From contig NZ_LT630003.1 of NCBI RefSeq assembly GCF_900105615.1, positions 2,604,001 through 2,668,000 on the forward strand: a DNA stretch of 64,000 nt, read 5' to 3'. Position numbers and translations under genes: made by a program. The notes beneath the pieces are model-generated. The model was not told where the DNA came from. It saw nothing but the letters and a program-made list of their open reading frames with translations, and ran no database searches. Each line of letters begins with the position of its first letter. The stretch's first letter is position 1. Shown one piece after another: positions 35,507 to 45,621 of the stretch. Origin of the DNA: Lacrimispora sphenoides JCM 1415. Its GTDB lineage: Bacteria > Bacillota > Clostridia > Lachnospirales > Lachnospiraceae.

Positions 35507-35821
35507 ATAAACTCCTGCAAACTGCTCGATTTGCAACGCATTTTCATTCTCAATTCAGTTTATTCTAAAGGAATTGGTTCTGTGCAGTTTTCTATGCAAT
35601 TGGACGAAACTTTATGTTAATTTTCTGAAATTCATTGGAATTTATGTAAATGTGGACACGAAAAATATTAGACAATAAATCCATTTTTCCTGTGATCAAG
35701 CCTAAAATAGAAAAGAGATTGACCAATTAATCAGTCAATCCCTGAAGTTCACACGCCACTGAAACCTGGACAGTGGCTCAGCCCAGCTGGCATCTCAAAT
35801 TTCTCTCCACAATGCAGCATT
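35507..35821. other. Intergenic region upstream of the Cys-Pro protein gene
   Basis: Holds the upstream region of the Cys-Pro protein, with no sigma-A promoter obvious by eye, the DbpA terminator at 35711-35740, and a second small hairpin CCACTG/CAGTGG at about 35757-35777. No gene seen. Confidence 0.5.
35711..35740 (-). terminator. Terminator of the dbpA gene
   Basis: GATTGAC (35717-35723) pairs with GTCAATC (35734-35740); on the minus strand the stem runs into TCTTTTC. It is about 82 bp past the stop. Confidence 0.6.
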
Positions 35822-37273
35822 TTAAATTTTATCCACTGCCTTCGTCACCTTCAATTGTTTGCCGCAAATCATTGTATTTTTCATTGCTTCCAGTACCAAT
35901 GGGCCTTTCCCGTTTAATATTTCTATATAGGTAAGGGTATCTTGAATGGTTATTATTCCGATATCTTCTGCCTTCACACCTTCCAGATTGGATATGACTC
36001 CGACAAAATTAGTTGCTCTGAGTTTCTTTTTCTTTCCACCGTTGAAGCGTAATTTCATTATATCCTTATTTAATTGATCACTTTTCATCTTTTTAATCTT
36101 AGGGGCCGTATTCATTTTTTCATCAAAGGAAGGTTTTTGATTGGCTACTTCCTCTTTGGAAGGTTTCATTTTTTCCTGAATTTTAAACCCGATCAGATCT
36201 TCGATTTCGCACAGATATCTGGTTTGAGTCGGAACAACAAATGAGATGGCTTTTCCTTTTCGCCCTGCACGCCCTGTTCTTCCTGTGCGATGAACATAAT
36301 TTTCTTCATCCAAGGGGATGTCATAGTTAATTACCAGAGAAATATTCTCTATATCTATCCCTCTTGCAGCTACATCTGTAGCTATTAAATAGCGGTACTC
36401 TCCCCTTTTAAAACGCTTGATTGCAGATAATCGATCGTCTTGTTCCATGCCGCCATGCATTTTATTACAGGGATAGCCTAAATCATTCAGACGTTCACAA
36501 ACCATATCCACTCGGTCCTTTGTACTGCAAAAGATGATACAGCTATCCGGATTTTCAATAATCATAACATCGGTCATTAAGTCAAATTTTTCTTCTTCAT
36601 CTGTAATATAAAGAACGTGATTAATATCAGCCGTCACGATTCCGGCTTCGCTGACATCTATATTGATAGGATCTATCATATAATTTGATGATAAATTTTT
36701 TACTTCATCGGACATAGTAGCAGAAAACAACATTGTCATCCGTTCCTCGGGCAGTTCTTTCATAATTTCTTCTACCTGTTCAATAAATCCCATATCCAGC
36801 ATTCGGTCAGCTTCATCAATGACTAAGCAGTTAATCTTATTTAAAGGTAACGTACCTTTCTTAATATGATCCATGACACGCCCTGGTGTGCCAACAACTA
36901 CATGTGTTTTTTGCTTCAAATCGGCTTTCTCAATAGAAAACTGGTGACCTCCGTAGATTGCTGCTGCTTTTATTCGTTTAAATCGGCCTATATTGGTAAA
37001 ATCCTCTTTTACTTGAACAGCAAGCTCCCTTGTTGGAGTCAAAATAAGCGCTTGTGGTTTATTTTCCAGCCATTCAATAAATTCACATATCGGAATTACG
37101 TATGCGGCAGTCTTACCGCTGCCCGTCTGGGCTTTGACGATTAAATCATTTTTTTCCAAAGCGGCTGGAATGACTCTAGCCTGAACTTCCGTAGGTATAT
37201 CATACTCCAGACCATTAAGCGCCTTTACAATATCCTCACTGATTATATAATTATAAAACTTTCTAACATCCAT
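35822..37273 (-). CDS. dbpA: DEAD-box RNA helicase DbpA
   Basis: A 483-residue ATP-dependent RNA helicase. Motif I AQTGSGKT (48-55), Ia PTRELA, GTPGR, DEAD (153-156), SAT, and [10 protein letters not shown] are intact. The C-terminal 75 residues ([19 protein letters not shown] onward) are the DbpA RNA-binding domain, which targets 23S rRNA hairpin 92. The enzyme acts in large-subunit assembly. Monocistronic, divergent from the rsmH-like gene. Confidence 0.95.
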   Translation of the reverse strand: MDVRKFYNYIISEDIVKALNGLEYDIPTEVQARVIPAALEKNDLIVKAQTGSGKTAAYVIPICEFIEWLENKPQALILTPTRELAVQVKEDFTNIGRFKRIKAAAIYGGHQFSIEKADLKQKTHVVVGTPGRVMDHIKKGTLPLNKINCLVIDEADRMLDMGFIEQVEEIMKELPEERMTMLFSATMSDEVKNLSSNYMIDPINIDVSEAGIVTADINHVLYITDEEEKFDLMTDVMIIENPDSCIIFCSTKDRVDMVCERLNDLGYPCNKMHGGMEQDDRLSAIKRFKRGEYRYLIATDVAARGIDIENISLVINYDIPLDEENYVHRTGRTGRAGRKGKAISFVVPTQTRYLCEIEDLIGFKIQEKMKPSKEEVANQKPSFDEKMNTAPKIKKMKSDQLNKDIMKLRFNGGKKKKLRATNFVGVISNLEGVKAEDIGIITIQDTLTYIEILNGKGPLVLEAMKNTMICGKQLKVTKAVDKI

Positions 37274-37568
37274 ATCTAGCCTTTCTTTCCATTTAAATTC
37301 TTTTTAATAATAAAAAAGATTCCTCAATCTTGGGTAAGTTACGTGCTAACCCATTTTACATGAGAATACCGTTCAATGCAATAACTACTGTTTTATTAAC
37401 TTCCATCCGAGGCAGGCTTGATTTTTCCTACAGATTCATATATTATGCATTTGCTATTATGACATGCATTTGATATCATGTAATGTGTAAGAATATTTAA
37501 AGCTGTCCGCTTCCCGGGCGCTTTGGATCATAGATAAAAAATAGATATTTAAAAAGGTGGAAACAAAA
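37274..37568. other. Divergent intergenic region dbpA / rsmH-like
   Basis: An AT-rich 295-bp stretch with promoters for both directions presumably inside; no clear consensus pair was identified by eye. No gene seen. Confidence 0.4.
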
Positions 37569-38618
37569 ATGGATAATCAAGAGCAAAAACATAAGCGTCG
37601 CCCAAGATATAAAGGCACTCACCCAAGAGCTTTTAAAGATAAATATAAGGAACTTCAACCAGAGTTATATGCTGATGCTGTGGCAAAGGTCATTCAAAAG
37701 GGAAATACTCCTGCTGGTATGCATCGCTCCATTTGTGTAAAAGAAATATTAGAAATTTTACAAATCGCCCCTGGTCAAACTGGATTAGATGCAACTTTAG
37801 GTTATGGCGGTCATACTTTAGAGATGCTTAAATGCTTAGATTCAAAGGGGCATTTGTATGCTACTGATGTAGATCCTATTGAATTACCTAAAACCAGGGA
37901 GCGTTTGGAACACTTAGGTTTTGGCCCGGAAATTTTAACGGTCAGGCAAACAAACTTCTCCAATATCGATCAGATTACTTCTGAATCAGGACCATTGGAT
38001 TTTATATTGGCAGATTTGGGCGTCTCTTCCATGCAAATAGATAATCCTGAAAGAGGATTTTCTTTTAAAACAGAGGGACCGCTGGATCTACGTCTAAATC
38101 CATCGAAAGGTATCTCTGCAGCGGATCGCCTTAAAACCATTTCACAAGACGAATTACATGGTATGCTGTTAGAAAACGCGGATGAGCCACATTCTGCTGA
38201 AATCTCTCGTGCCATTATTTCCGCAATAAAAAAAGGAGAAGACATTATAACAACTAATCAGCTCCAACAAATCATCAAAGATGCATTGAATTTCATTCCG
38301 GAAAAGGATAGAAACGAAGAAATAAAAAAATCCTGTCAAAGATGTTTTCAGGCGCTGCGAATTGATGTCAATAATGAATTTGAAGTGTTATATACATTTT
38401 TAGAAAAACTTCCTGAGGCGATGGCTGAGGGCGGGCGTGTTGCGATCCTTACCTTTCATTCTGGCGAAGACCGCCTTGTTAAAAAATCATTTAAACGCTT
38501 CTATCGTGAAGGGATCTATAGAGAAATTGCTCCTGATGCTATTCGGCCATCGGCAGCCGAATGCAATTCCAATGGCCGCGCTCGATGTGCGAAATTACGT
38601 TGGGCTATAAAATCTTAA
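37569..38618 (+). CDS. RsmH-like rRNA methyltransferase paralogue
   Basis: A 349-residue SAM-dependent methyltransferase of the RsmH (16S rRNA m4C1402) family. It has LDATLGYGGHTLEML, DFILADLGVSSMQID, PERGFSFKTEGPLDLR and LTFHSGEDRLVK. Departures from canonical RsmH are an N-terminal basic extension of about 50 residues, SSM for SSP and HSG for HSL. It stands alone, away from any division/cell-wall cluster, so it is probably a second copy with a different or redundant target. ATG 37569 after AGGTGG is preferred over GTG 37557. Confidence 0.88.
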   Translation: MDNQEQKHKRRPRYKGTHPRAFKDKYKELQPELYADAVAKVIQKGNTPAGMHRSICVKEILEILQIAPGQTGLDATLGYGGHTLEMLKCLDSKGHLYATDVDPIELPKTRERLEHLGFGPEILTVRQTNFSNIDQITSESGPLDFILADLGVSSMQIDNPERGFSFKTEGPLDLRLNPSKGISAADRLKTISQDELHGMLLENADEPHSAEISRAIISAIKKGEDIITTNQLQQIIKDALNFIPEKDRNEEIKKSCQRCFQALRIDVNNEFEVLYTFLEKLPEAMAEGGRVAILTFHSGEDRLVKKSFKRFYREGIYREIAPDAIRPSAAECNSNGRARCAKLRWAIKS

Positions 38619-38625
38619 AAGAAAC

Positions 38626-38679
38626 GGGTAAGCCATTACAGAAAAATAGTACAAATTTCTGTTAGGCCTACCCCTTTTT
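38626..38679 (+). terminator. Terminator of the rsmH-like gene
   Basis: GGGTAAGCC and TTACAGAAA pair with TTTCTGTTA and GGCCTACCC, followed by CCTTTTT on the plus strand. Confidence 0.8.
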
Positions 38680-38800
38680 CATGTATTGAGCTAATGTGCA
38701 ACGTGCCGCGAAACTTCTTGAGGTCTGCAATTATCTAACTGCTTTATTAGTATCGGCAAAACAGTTTTCGCATAAACTTCGTAACCATAAAGTTTAAAAT

Positions 38801-38834
38801 AAAGGCATCAGGATTTGCTTATCCTGATGCCTTT
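38801..38834. terminator. Terminator of the iron-chelate/MATE operon
   Basis: A perfect 14-bp stem (AAAGGCATCAGGAT / ATCCTGATGCCTTT) with a 6-nt loop, 39 bp after the MATE stop. A-rich on the left, so it works on the minus strand. Confidence 0.85.
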
Positions 38835-38872
38835 GGATTTTCCTGTTGCTTTAAATATAACTATTGATTAAA

Positions 38873-40204
38873 CTAACTAGCCTTTTTTTGCAGCATGACT
38901 TTCTTGTACATATAAAATCCTAATAAATCTGACAAAAACCATCCTACAACAATCGCCCAGCAAACACCCGAAAAGCCCCTGACAGGTGCTAATGAATAGG
39001 CCAGCAATACTCTCAAACCTTGTGATACTATGGTCATCAAAATTGATATTTTAATGGCTCCAAGACCCCTGAAAAATCCATAAAACATAACAATAAAGCC
39101 AAGCAATACATAAAATATGGAAACAATTCTAAGATAGCCGACACCGACAGCGATTACCTCTGTTGCATTTTTGTTTACGAAAAGAGTGATTAAGTTTGGG
39201 GCAAAGATAAACGCGACAATGCTGATTACTGCCGACAGGATTATAATAATCCTTGAAGTTGCATGAAACCCCTCCCGGATTCTTTTTGTTTCTCCAGCAC
39301 CTTCATTCTGTGCAGTATATGTAGAAAAAGAATTACCCAGATCTTGCAAAGGAGCATTGGCGACAGAGTCGATTTTAGAGCAAGCTGCAAATGCAGCCAT
39401 AACCGTTGAGCCAAAGGTATTAACCAATCCCTGAATTAGCATCATTCCGAAGCTGGAAATTGACTGTTGCAGCGCTGTCAAGACGGAAAAAGTGGCGATT
39501 TTATTAAATGCAGACTTGCTGAATATTAAGTCCTCCCGCTTGAAGTTCAGAAATTTCATTCGTTTTATTGTATAAATACCACAGCCTATAGCAGCGAAAC
39601 CCTGAGTAAGTAGCGTGGCAATCGCTGCACCTGCGGTCCCCATGTGAAACACCACTACAAAGATCAAATCTAAAATGAGATTTGATATACAAGAGGCAAT
39701 TAAAAAATATAATGGAGTTTTTGAATCTCCAAATGACCGTAATAGAAAAGCGAATGCGTTATACATACCGACAAAAATAAAACCATAAAATACATATTTT
39801 AAATAGTCTGCAGCATAGACGGCAGTTTTCTCTGGCATTTGATAAAGGGCGATAATCTGTGGTAAAAAAATTGATGTTACAACCGTAATTAATACGCTTA
39901 CACTAAACAGAAAAATTAAGGCTGTGGAAATCGTTTTTTTCAGTTCATCATACTGCCCGCCTCCATAGAGCTGAGAAAAAATTGCCGAAGCGCCCATAGC
40001 AAGTCCCAGCAAAATAGATGTTATAAACACGGTTACAGCACTTGAGGAACCAACTGCTGCAAATGCATCTGTACCTACAAATTTCCCTATTACAATTGCA
40101 TCAATAATACTGTAAAATTGTTGAAGTAAATCTCCGATAAATAACGGAATGAAAAATTTCAGAATAATCCGTGATGGATTTCCTTTGGTCATATCAATTT
40201 CCAT
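38873..40204 (-). CDS. MATE-family efflux protein
   Basis: A 443-residue multidrug and toxin extrusion protein with twelve predicted helices. It starts MEIDMTKGNPSRIILKFFIP and has internal repeats such as AFAAVGSSSAVTVFI and TVMAAFAACSKIDSVA, matched halves of the MATE fold. It starts 14 bp after the ATPase of the iron-chelate operon, so it is cotranscribed with siderophore uptake genes; export of a siderophore or toxic chelate is a plausible role. Confidence 0.9.
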   Translation of the reverse strand: MEIDMTKGNPSRIILKFFIPLFIGDLLQQFYSIIDAIVIGKFVGTDAFAAVGSSSAVTVFITSILLGLAMGASAIFSQLYGGGQYDELKKTISTALIFLFSVSVLITVVTSIFLPQIIALYQMPEKTAVYAADYLKYVFYGFIFVGMYNAFAFLLRSFGDSKTPLYFLIASCISNLILDLIFVVVFHMGTAGAAIATLLTQGFAAIGCGIYTIKRMKFLNFKREDLIFSKSAFNKIATFSVLTALQQSISSFGMMLIQGLVNTFGSTVMAAFAACSKIDSVANAPLQDLGNSFSTYTAQNEGAGETKRIREGFHATSRIIIILSAVISIVAFIFAPNLITLFVNKNATEVIAVGVGYLRIVSIFYVLLGFIVMFYGFFRGLGAIKISILMTIVSQGLRVLLAYSLAPVRGFSGVCWAIVVGWFLSDLLGFYMYKKVMLQKKAS

Positions 40205-40218
40205 TTTTTTATTCCCTC

Positions 40219-40995
40219 CTAGCGCCTATTAGTAGAGGACAGGTATGCGATTGCTAAATCACCGGTAATCGGATTGGAGTAAACCTCACAATCTATTTCA
40301 AAAACCTGCCTGATAAGATTTTTCGTCAGCACTGCTTTTGGATTTCCTGAAGCTATGATCTGTCCGTCTTTTACTACGTAAAGAATGTCGCAGTAAACAG
40401 ATGCCATAGAAAGATCATGCAGGGCTGCAAGAACACCAATATTTAATGATTTGACAACTGATAGAATCTGAAGCTGATATTTAATATCCAGATGATTGGT
40501 CGGCTCATCAAGGATTAGAAACTTTGGCTCTTGAGCTATTGCTCTGGCCAATATTACCCGTTGTTTTTCACCGCCAGATAATGTTAAATAGCTTCTGTCC
40601 GCATACTTAGCCAAGTTGACTCTGTCTAACGCGTCGGCTGCGATTTTATAATCCTCCATATTGTCAGATTCCATGAAATGTTTGTGCGGTGTTCTCCCCA
40701 TCATCACCATCTCGCGGACAGTAAAATCAAAGCTCAATTCATTAAATTGGCCTACCACCCCCAAATCTTTTGAGATAGCACGCGCAGATGATTTTAAAAC
40801 ATCCTTATCTCCTAAAAAGACAATGCCTTTCTGCGGTTTGATAACTTTATAAATACTTTTCAGCAAGGTGGATTTTCCACACCCATTTGGTCCAATAATT
40901 CCAACAAATTGTTTTTCATCCACTTTCATGCTGATGTCTTTTACAATATCTGCACCCGATAAGGTGACTGATACGTGATCTACTTTTAAATTCAA
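40219..40995 (-). CDS. Iron-chelate ABC transporter ATPase (FecE-like)
   Basis: A 258-residue ATPase with Walker A GPNGCGKST (35-43), the Q-loop Gln83, the signature LSGGEKQR (139-146) and Walker B FLILDEPTNHLD. It is the FecE/BtuD-type subunit of the uptake system for ferric siderophores, haem or cobalamin. It abuts the permease gene with no gap. Confidence 0.94.
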   Translation of the reverse strand: MNLKVDHVSVTLSGADIVKDISMKVDEKQFVGIIGPNGCGKSTLLKSIYKVIKPQKGIVFLGDKDVLKSSARAISKDLGVVGQFNELSFDFTVREMVMMGRTPHKHFMESDNMEDYKIAADALDRVNLAKYADRSYLTLSGGEKQRVILARAIAQEPKFLILDEPTNHLDIKYQLQILSVVKSLNIGVLAALHDLSMASVYCDILYVVKDGQIIASGNPKAVLTKNLIRQVFEIDCEVYSNPITGDLAIAYLSSTNRR

Positions 40996-42111
40996 TTATC
41001 TTCCTCCGAATCCATAGCTTTTTCTAATCAGTATATACATAAACACAGGTGCACCAAAAAGTGAAGTGACGATACCTATTGGCATTTCTCCATTTGGAAT
41101 TACTGTTCGGGCAAAAATATCTGTCCACATCATAAACAAACCTCCGAAAAGAATTGACGCAGGGACTAGCCGCTTATGATCTGACCCCACAATGCTACGT
41201 ACAATATGAGGAATGATAAGACCTACAAATCCAATAATTCCGCAGCTGGAAACCAGAACACCTGTTACTACGGAGGAAATCACCATGTACAACCGTCTAT
41301 AAAAATTCAAATTAACACCCAAGGTGATCGCAGTTTCTTCTCCCATTAGCATCGTGTTCATTACTCTTGATTGGAACAGGAAAAAGATTATTGCTGCTAT
41401 TACCACTGCAGACACAAGAGGCAAAGTATCCCATTCCGCTGATGCCAGACTTCCCATTGTCCAAAAGGATACAGAACGTATACCCTCTGAGTTTTTCGCG
41501 AAATAAATGATAAAGTTTGAAGAAGCACTGCATAGGGCATTAATTACAGTTCCAGCTAAAACAAGCTTGACAGAAGATGTTTTTCCTCCGATACTGGCAA
41601 GAGCTAATACAAGTGCTGCAGCACTCAGCGCACCAATAAATGCCCATGTCGCAACCCCGAACTCTCCGAGCATTCCTCCTGCCCCAAATCCAAGCATAAT
41701 TGAGAAGGTTGCTCCTAAGGCACCTCCAGATGAAATTCCTAAGATATAGGGGTCAGCCAAAGGGTTTTGTACGGAAGCCTGCATTACTACTCCGCAAAGT
41801 GCCAGCCCAGCCCCCACAATCATTGCCAACAGAACCCTAGGAAATCGGATTTGCCAGATAATATCTGCAAACATACTGTTTACCAACTCACTATCATCAC
41901 CGATTTTGCCCCCAGTCAATTGGTGTATCAATATCTTAAATGATTGCTGAAAGGGTATCGATACTTGACCAATGGATACTGAAATTACAACTGTTGCAAC
42001 GACAGCAACGAGTAAAATCATAAAAATTATTGAGAATGAAGATTGCTTATGTAAGCTGCATTTAAAGGTCTGCCAGGCATTCTTTTGTTCTTCTTTTTGT
42101 ATTGAAACCAT
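40996..42111 (-). CDS. Iron-chelate ABC transporter permease (FecCD family)
   Basis: A 371-residue permease with about nine to ten helices. The FecCD signatures ASVQNPLADPYILGISSGGALG and CGIIGFVGLIIPHIVRSIVG (ATPase-docking region) are present. It has an extended hydrophilic N-terminus of about 30 residues before helix 1. The complex it forms with the ATPase imports iron-siderophore or related chelates. Confidence 0.94.
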   Translation of the reverse strand: MVSIQKEEQKNAWQTFKCSLHKQSSFSIIFMILLVAVVATVVISVSIGQVSIPFQQSFKILIHQLTGGKIGDDSELVNSMFADIIWQIRFPRVLLAMIVGAGLALCGVVMQASVQNPLADPYILGISSGGALGATFSIMLGFGAGGMLGEFGVATWAFIGALSAAALVLALASIGGKTSSVKLVLAGTVINALCSASSNFIIYFAKNSEGIRSVSFWTMGSLASAEWDTLPLVSAVVIAAIIFFLFQSRVMNTMLMGEETAITLGVNLNFYRRLYMVISSVVTGVLVSSCGIIGFVGLIIPHIVRSIVGSDHKRLVPASILFGGLFMMWTDIFARTVIPNGEMPIGIVTSLFGAPVFMYILIRKSYGFGGR

Positions 42112-42113
42112 CC

Positions 42114-43145
42114 TTATTCCTCCCTAAACAATTCAGGATGAATAAACTCTGCAACATCCTCATATAAATCCGCAAGATTAAGGCTGCCGCGAATAGCATT
42201 CGTATAATCAGCCACCATTACACTCCCATTTTTAATAGCAGTAACATTTTTTAAGCTTGAATTATTAAGTAATAAATGCTTTGCAGCGTCGCTGTCGGAT
42301 TTCTGGAACTCGGTGACAATAATTTTATCAGGGTTAATAGAAAGGATGGATTCGGTAGACATCTCCACATAAGTATCCTCTGATATTTTTATGTACTCAC
42401 CGCCTGCGCCTTCCACCATTTCATCAATGACACAGAGGGTAGGACCGTAATAGTAATAAGTATCCTTTTGACCTCCAGCAAAAAGCAAAATCCGTGGCTT
42501 ATTAGCCGACTGTGAGGCTTTGTCCTGAATCACTTTAATTCGTGTTTTCTGATCCTCTACAAAAGCATCTGTTTTATCTTTCATATTTAATACCATTCCC
42601 AAATTGTTGATGTCGTCAAAAACACTGTTAATTGTACGGCCCATGGTATAGTTAATACCTGTAAGAACAGGAATTCCTCTTTCATTCCAAAACGAAATGT
42701 CACCAAGGCGTTCATCGGTAAACGTCGAAGACATGGCAACAATTAAATCCGGCTCCAGTGCGATAATAGATTCCTTAGAAGGCCACGTATCCGTGAGCTG
42801 CGGAATCTGTTTGATCTGATCCTCATATTGGGAATAGGAATTGTCTAAATAGGCCAGCCCTGCAATCCTGTCTTTTTCTCCAAAGTGAATCATCAACTCT
42901 GCAAGGCCCTGCCCAATTACGACAATTCTCTCTGGCTCCTCATTAACAGTTTGCTGAATTTCGTTTCCTTTATCGTCATAGATCGTAAATTTTAAAGGAT
43001 AATAACCGCCCTGTTGTGGGGTACTGGTCTGGTTGGTTGATACTGGTTTTGATGCTTCATTTTCGTTTGTTGACTGTTGCGAGCAAGCCGCCAATGCGGT
43101 ACAACAGATAATTGCCATTAGAATAGATGTTGTTTTTTTTAGCAT
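42114..43145 (-). CDS. Iron-chelate-binding lipoprotein
   Basis: A 343-residue periplasmic-binding-protein (class III, FepB/BtuF type) lipoprotein. The signal MLKKTTSILMAIICCTALAAC has the lipobox LAAC. The body shows EPERIVVIGQGLAELMIHFG and GGEYIKISEDTYVEMSTESI, typical of FhuD/FepB-like proteins. First gene of the operon binding protein-permease-ATPase-MATE. Confidence 0.92.
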   Translation of the reverse strand: MLKKTTSILMAIICCTALAACSQQSTNENEASKPVSTNQTSTPQQGGYYPLKFTIYDDKGNEIQQTVNEEPERIVVIGQGLAELMIHFGEKDRIAGLAYLDNSYSQYEDQIKQIPQLTDTWPSKESIIALEPDLIVAMSSTFTDERLGDISFWNERGIPVLTGINYTMGRTINSVFDDINNLGMVLNMKDKTDAFVEDQKTRIKVIQDKASQSANKPRILLFAGGQKDTYYYYGPTLCVIDEMVEGAGGEYIKISEDTYVEMSTESILSINPDKIIVTEFQKSDSDAAKHLLLNNSSLKNVTAIKNGSVMVADYTNAIRGSLNLADLYEDVAEFIHPELFREE

Positions 43146-43170
43146 GTATATCCCTCCTGTATTGAATTTA

Positions 43171-43188
43171 GTTAGTTAAAGCTAACTA
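43171..43188 (-). promoter_or_regulatory. AraC operator upstream of the iron-chelate operon
   Basis: GTTAGTTAAAGCTAACTA matches 16 of 18 positions with the site at 44433-44450 upstream of the AraC gene. It is partly palindromic (GTTAG / CTAAC). It lies 26 bp upstream of the operon start codon, so it may overlap the transcription start. Confidence 0.65.
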
Positions 43189-43284
43189 GTAGTATATTGT
43201 ACCGCATAAACGCTTATGAACTATATTGCTTGCAATGCCGATTTATATTGAGTAAAAGACTTTCAATAAATGAATATGGAAAAA

Positions 43285-43317
43285 ACAAAAAAACCACAAG
43301 TATGTACTTGTGGTTTT
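43285..43317 (-). terminator. Terminator of the AraC regulator gene
   Basis: AAAACCACAAGTA pairs with TACTTGTGGTTTT over 13 bp and is followed by TTTTTGTTTTT on the minus strand, 30 bp after the stop. Confidence 0.88.
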
Positions 43318-43346
43318 AGAACAACGTTTTTATATTATGATAAAAC

Positions 43347-44387
43347 TTATTCTGCATTACGCAGCAATGAGGATTCCCGATATTTTAATGGGGTAATACC
43401 ATATTGTTTTTTAAATGCTGCACAGAAATTGCTGGAGCTGGAATAGCCAATATCATAGGCAATTTCATTAACTGATTTCTCTGTGTTCAGCAGCATGGAA
43501 GAAGCCTGCTGCAACGAAAATTTCCTGTGATAGCTGAAAATAGTATCTCCATAAATAAGCTTGAAACCTTTGGTCAGTTTTTTAGGATTAATAACCAACT
43601 TCTTAGATAGCGAAAGAATGCTTGGTAATTCAAAAGGCTGTTCAAGCAAAATTCGTGGAATTTCCTTTATTTTTTTTAATTCATATGGGGTGAGCGCTGT
43701 TGGCTCAAACTTATCATACCTCATAATTTCGTTAGATACGATCATTGATAATATTTCCATAACTTTACTTTCGTAAAATAAAGTGCGGGTTTTTGCAGGG
43801 AGGCGGCAATTAAATATCTGCAGAAAAGCAGCTGCGATTTCAAGGGGAGTATCGAAACCTAAATAATACTCCGAGCGAAGCTGGTCTTCCAGTTTTTCTA
43901 TTGTATCATTCCATACATCGACTCCTGTGCTTCCAAAATAAGAAGGAAGTACATGCCTGTTGGCTGTTATGGAAACTCCCTGATACTTTTGACCTGCACA
44001 GCGCTTGATGATACCTTTCATATCCTGTGATAAAGAGATGGATAAGTTGTTTTGGCTAAAGCAAGTATCTCCTGCCTTTTCTTCTTCTATATACATGCAT
44101 CCGTCTATACAGTATTCAATCTCGAAATAATTGTGGGTTAAATCAAATGCTGTTACAATATCCTTATTAAACACAAAATCATAGATGAGCAGCATAACAT
44201 TGCCGAGCAAATGATATATTTGTATGGTTCCCTTGCCATACTCCGGTTTTATATCATAAACGATTCCTTTCCTCATATCGTGGTTAGGCAAGAAACGAGC
44301 ATCCCCTATTTGCTCATGCATGGCTCTATATTGCTCTAGCATAGCGGCATATCCATTATTTGAATTGATATAGAATTTATGCTCCAT
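43347..44387 (-). CDS. AraC-family regulator of iron-chelate genes
   Basis: A 346-residue AraC-type activator. The C-terminal domain has LPSILSLSKKLVINPKKLTKG and KSVNEIAYDIGYSSSSNFCA with a final FKKQYGITPLKYR. The N-terminal 230 residues are of the YbtA/PchR-like sensing type, which in other bacteria bind a siderophore. It lies upstream of, and on the same strand as, the iron-chelate operon, with its own terminator. Confidence 0.9.
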   Translation of the reverse strand: MEHKFYINSNNGYAAMLEQYRAMHEQIGDARFLPNHDMRKGIVYDIKPEYGKGTIQIYHLLGNVMLLIYDFVFNKDIVTAFDLTHNYFEIEYCIDGCMYIEEEKAGDTCFSQNNLSISLSQDMKGIIKRCAGQKYQGVSITANRHVLPSYFGSTGVDVWNDTIEKLEDQLRSEYYLGFDTPLEIAAAFLQIFNCRLPAKTRTLFYESKVMEILSMIVSNEIMRYDKFEPTALTPYELKKIKEIPRILLEQPFELPSILSLSKKLVINPKKLTKGFKLIYGDTIFSYHRKFSLQQASSMLLNTEKSVNEIAYDIGYSSSSNFCAAFKKQYGITPLKYRESSLLRNAE

Positions 44388-44432
44388 TTACAAGCTCCTT
44401 TCTTGTCTTATTATCAAAAAACTATATTTACT

Positions 44433-44450
44433 GTTAGTATAAGCTAACTA
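44433..44450 (-). promoter_or_regulatory. AraC operator upstream of its own gene
   Basis: GTTAGTATAAGCTAACTA, 46 bp upstream of the AraC start, shares 16 of 18 bases with the site before the transporter operon. Autoregulation is suggested. Confidence 0.6.
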
Positions 44451-44668
44451 TACCATACTGCCTTAATTATTTCTAATCAAATTTTAAATACGTTTAAAGC
44501 ATTTTATAACATTGTGTTTGATCCGTGCACGGTCAAAAGCATCTTTTATCTCATCACGGCTAGCAGAAAGTTCCAGGTAGGCGCAAGAATGCAAGGCATA
44601 GTTTGTCCTTAGCGGCAGGGTATATTTTTCAGATCAATAGTTTTGTTATGTGGCATATGTGTTTCCAT

Positions 44669-45439
44669 CTATGTAAATAAATAGCTTGTCATAGACAACG
44701 AACCCATCATGCAGCTGTTGTTATAGGTCGATATCTTATCTTCTTTATCGGAGGCGCCAAGTATATATAAGATTGGATTAAAATGATCCGGCGTAGGTAC
44801 CGCTAATTTTGCTGTTTCTCCCAAGCTCAGATAATTAATGACATTCTCATGATTTCTATTTTCAATATTTTCTTTTATATAGTCATCAAACTTATATGCC
44901 CAATCAAAGCCTTTGTCTTTTATCCCCCAATCAATCATTCGAAGGTTGTGAACAATATTTCCGGTGCCAAACAATAAAACGCCTTGATGCCTTAAGGCTT
45001 TTAACTCCTTGCCTATCTGATAATGAACTTCCGGCGGCGCGGAGGCATCTATGCTAATTTGAATAACGGGGATATCTCTTTCGGGGTACATATGGACCAG
45101 AACAGACCAGGTACCGTGGTCAATGCCCCAGGAATTATCAAATACACTTTGTTTGCTGATTAAACTTTTTACACTCTCCGCAAGTTTCGGATCGCCGGGA
45201 ACATTATATGGAATCTCATATAACTCTTTAGGAAATCCGTACATATCATAAATTGTCTTTGGATTTTCCTCATTCATAATCTTTGTGCCTTTCGTATACC
45301 AATGTGCCGAAATTGATACTATTGACTCAGGCTTAGGTATTTTCTTGGCCATTTCCTTCCAGCCCCTTGTATAGCGGTTATCTTCTATTGCGTTCATAGG
45401 CGAACCATGGCCTATAAACATCATCGGCATTTTAGACAT
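44669..45439 (-). CDS. ygiD: Extradiol ring-cleavage dioxygenase, DODA type
   Basis: A 256-residue class III (LigB superfamily) enzyme, matching YgiD/4,5-DOPA dioxygenase. The metal-binding His positions lie in GHGSPMNA (residues 10-17), SAHWYTKG and WGIDHGTWSVLVHMYP. It would cleave a catechol ring using Fe(II) or Zn and O2; that is odd in a presumed anaerobe and may reflect another reaction. Monocistronic; no partners seen. Confidence 0.88.
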   Translation of the reverse strand: MSKMPMMFIGHGSPMNAIEDNRYTRGWKEMAKKIPKPESIVSISAHWYTKGTKIMNEENPKTIYDMYGFPKELYEIPYNVPGDPKLAESVKSLISKQSVFDNSWGIDHGTWSVLVHMYPERDIPVIQISIDASAPPEVHYQIGKELKALRHQGVLLFGTGNIVHNLRMIDWGIKDKGFDWAYKFDDYIKENIENRNHENVINYLSLGETAKLAVPTPDHFNPILYILGASDKEDKISTYNNSCMMGSLSMTSYLFT

Positions 45440-45621
45440 ATTGTCAACTCCCTTTCATTTTATATGCATCAATTGATACTTGATTTTATGAGTATAGTTG
45501 CGTTCTAATTTGAAACTTCCAATCTGGCTACTTGACTTTTAAATCTGACTCAGTAGACTTATTCACACGAACCGAATGTGGCATCCGTTAGGTGCCGCCA
45601 AATGCTACAGCAGTATTGATC

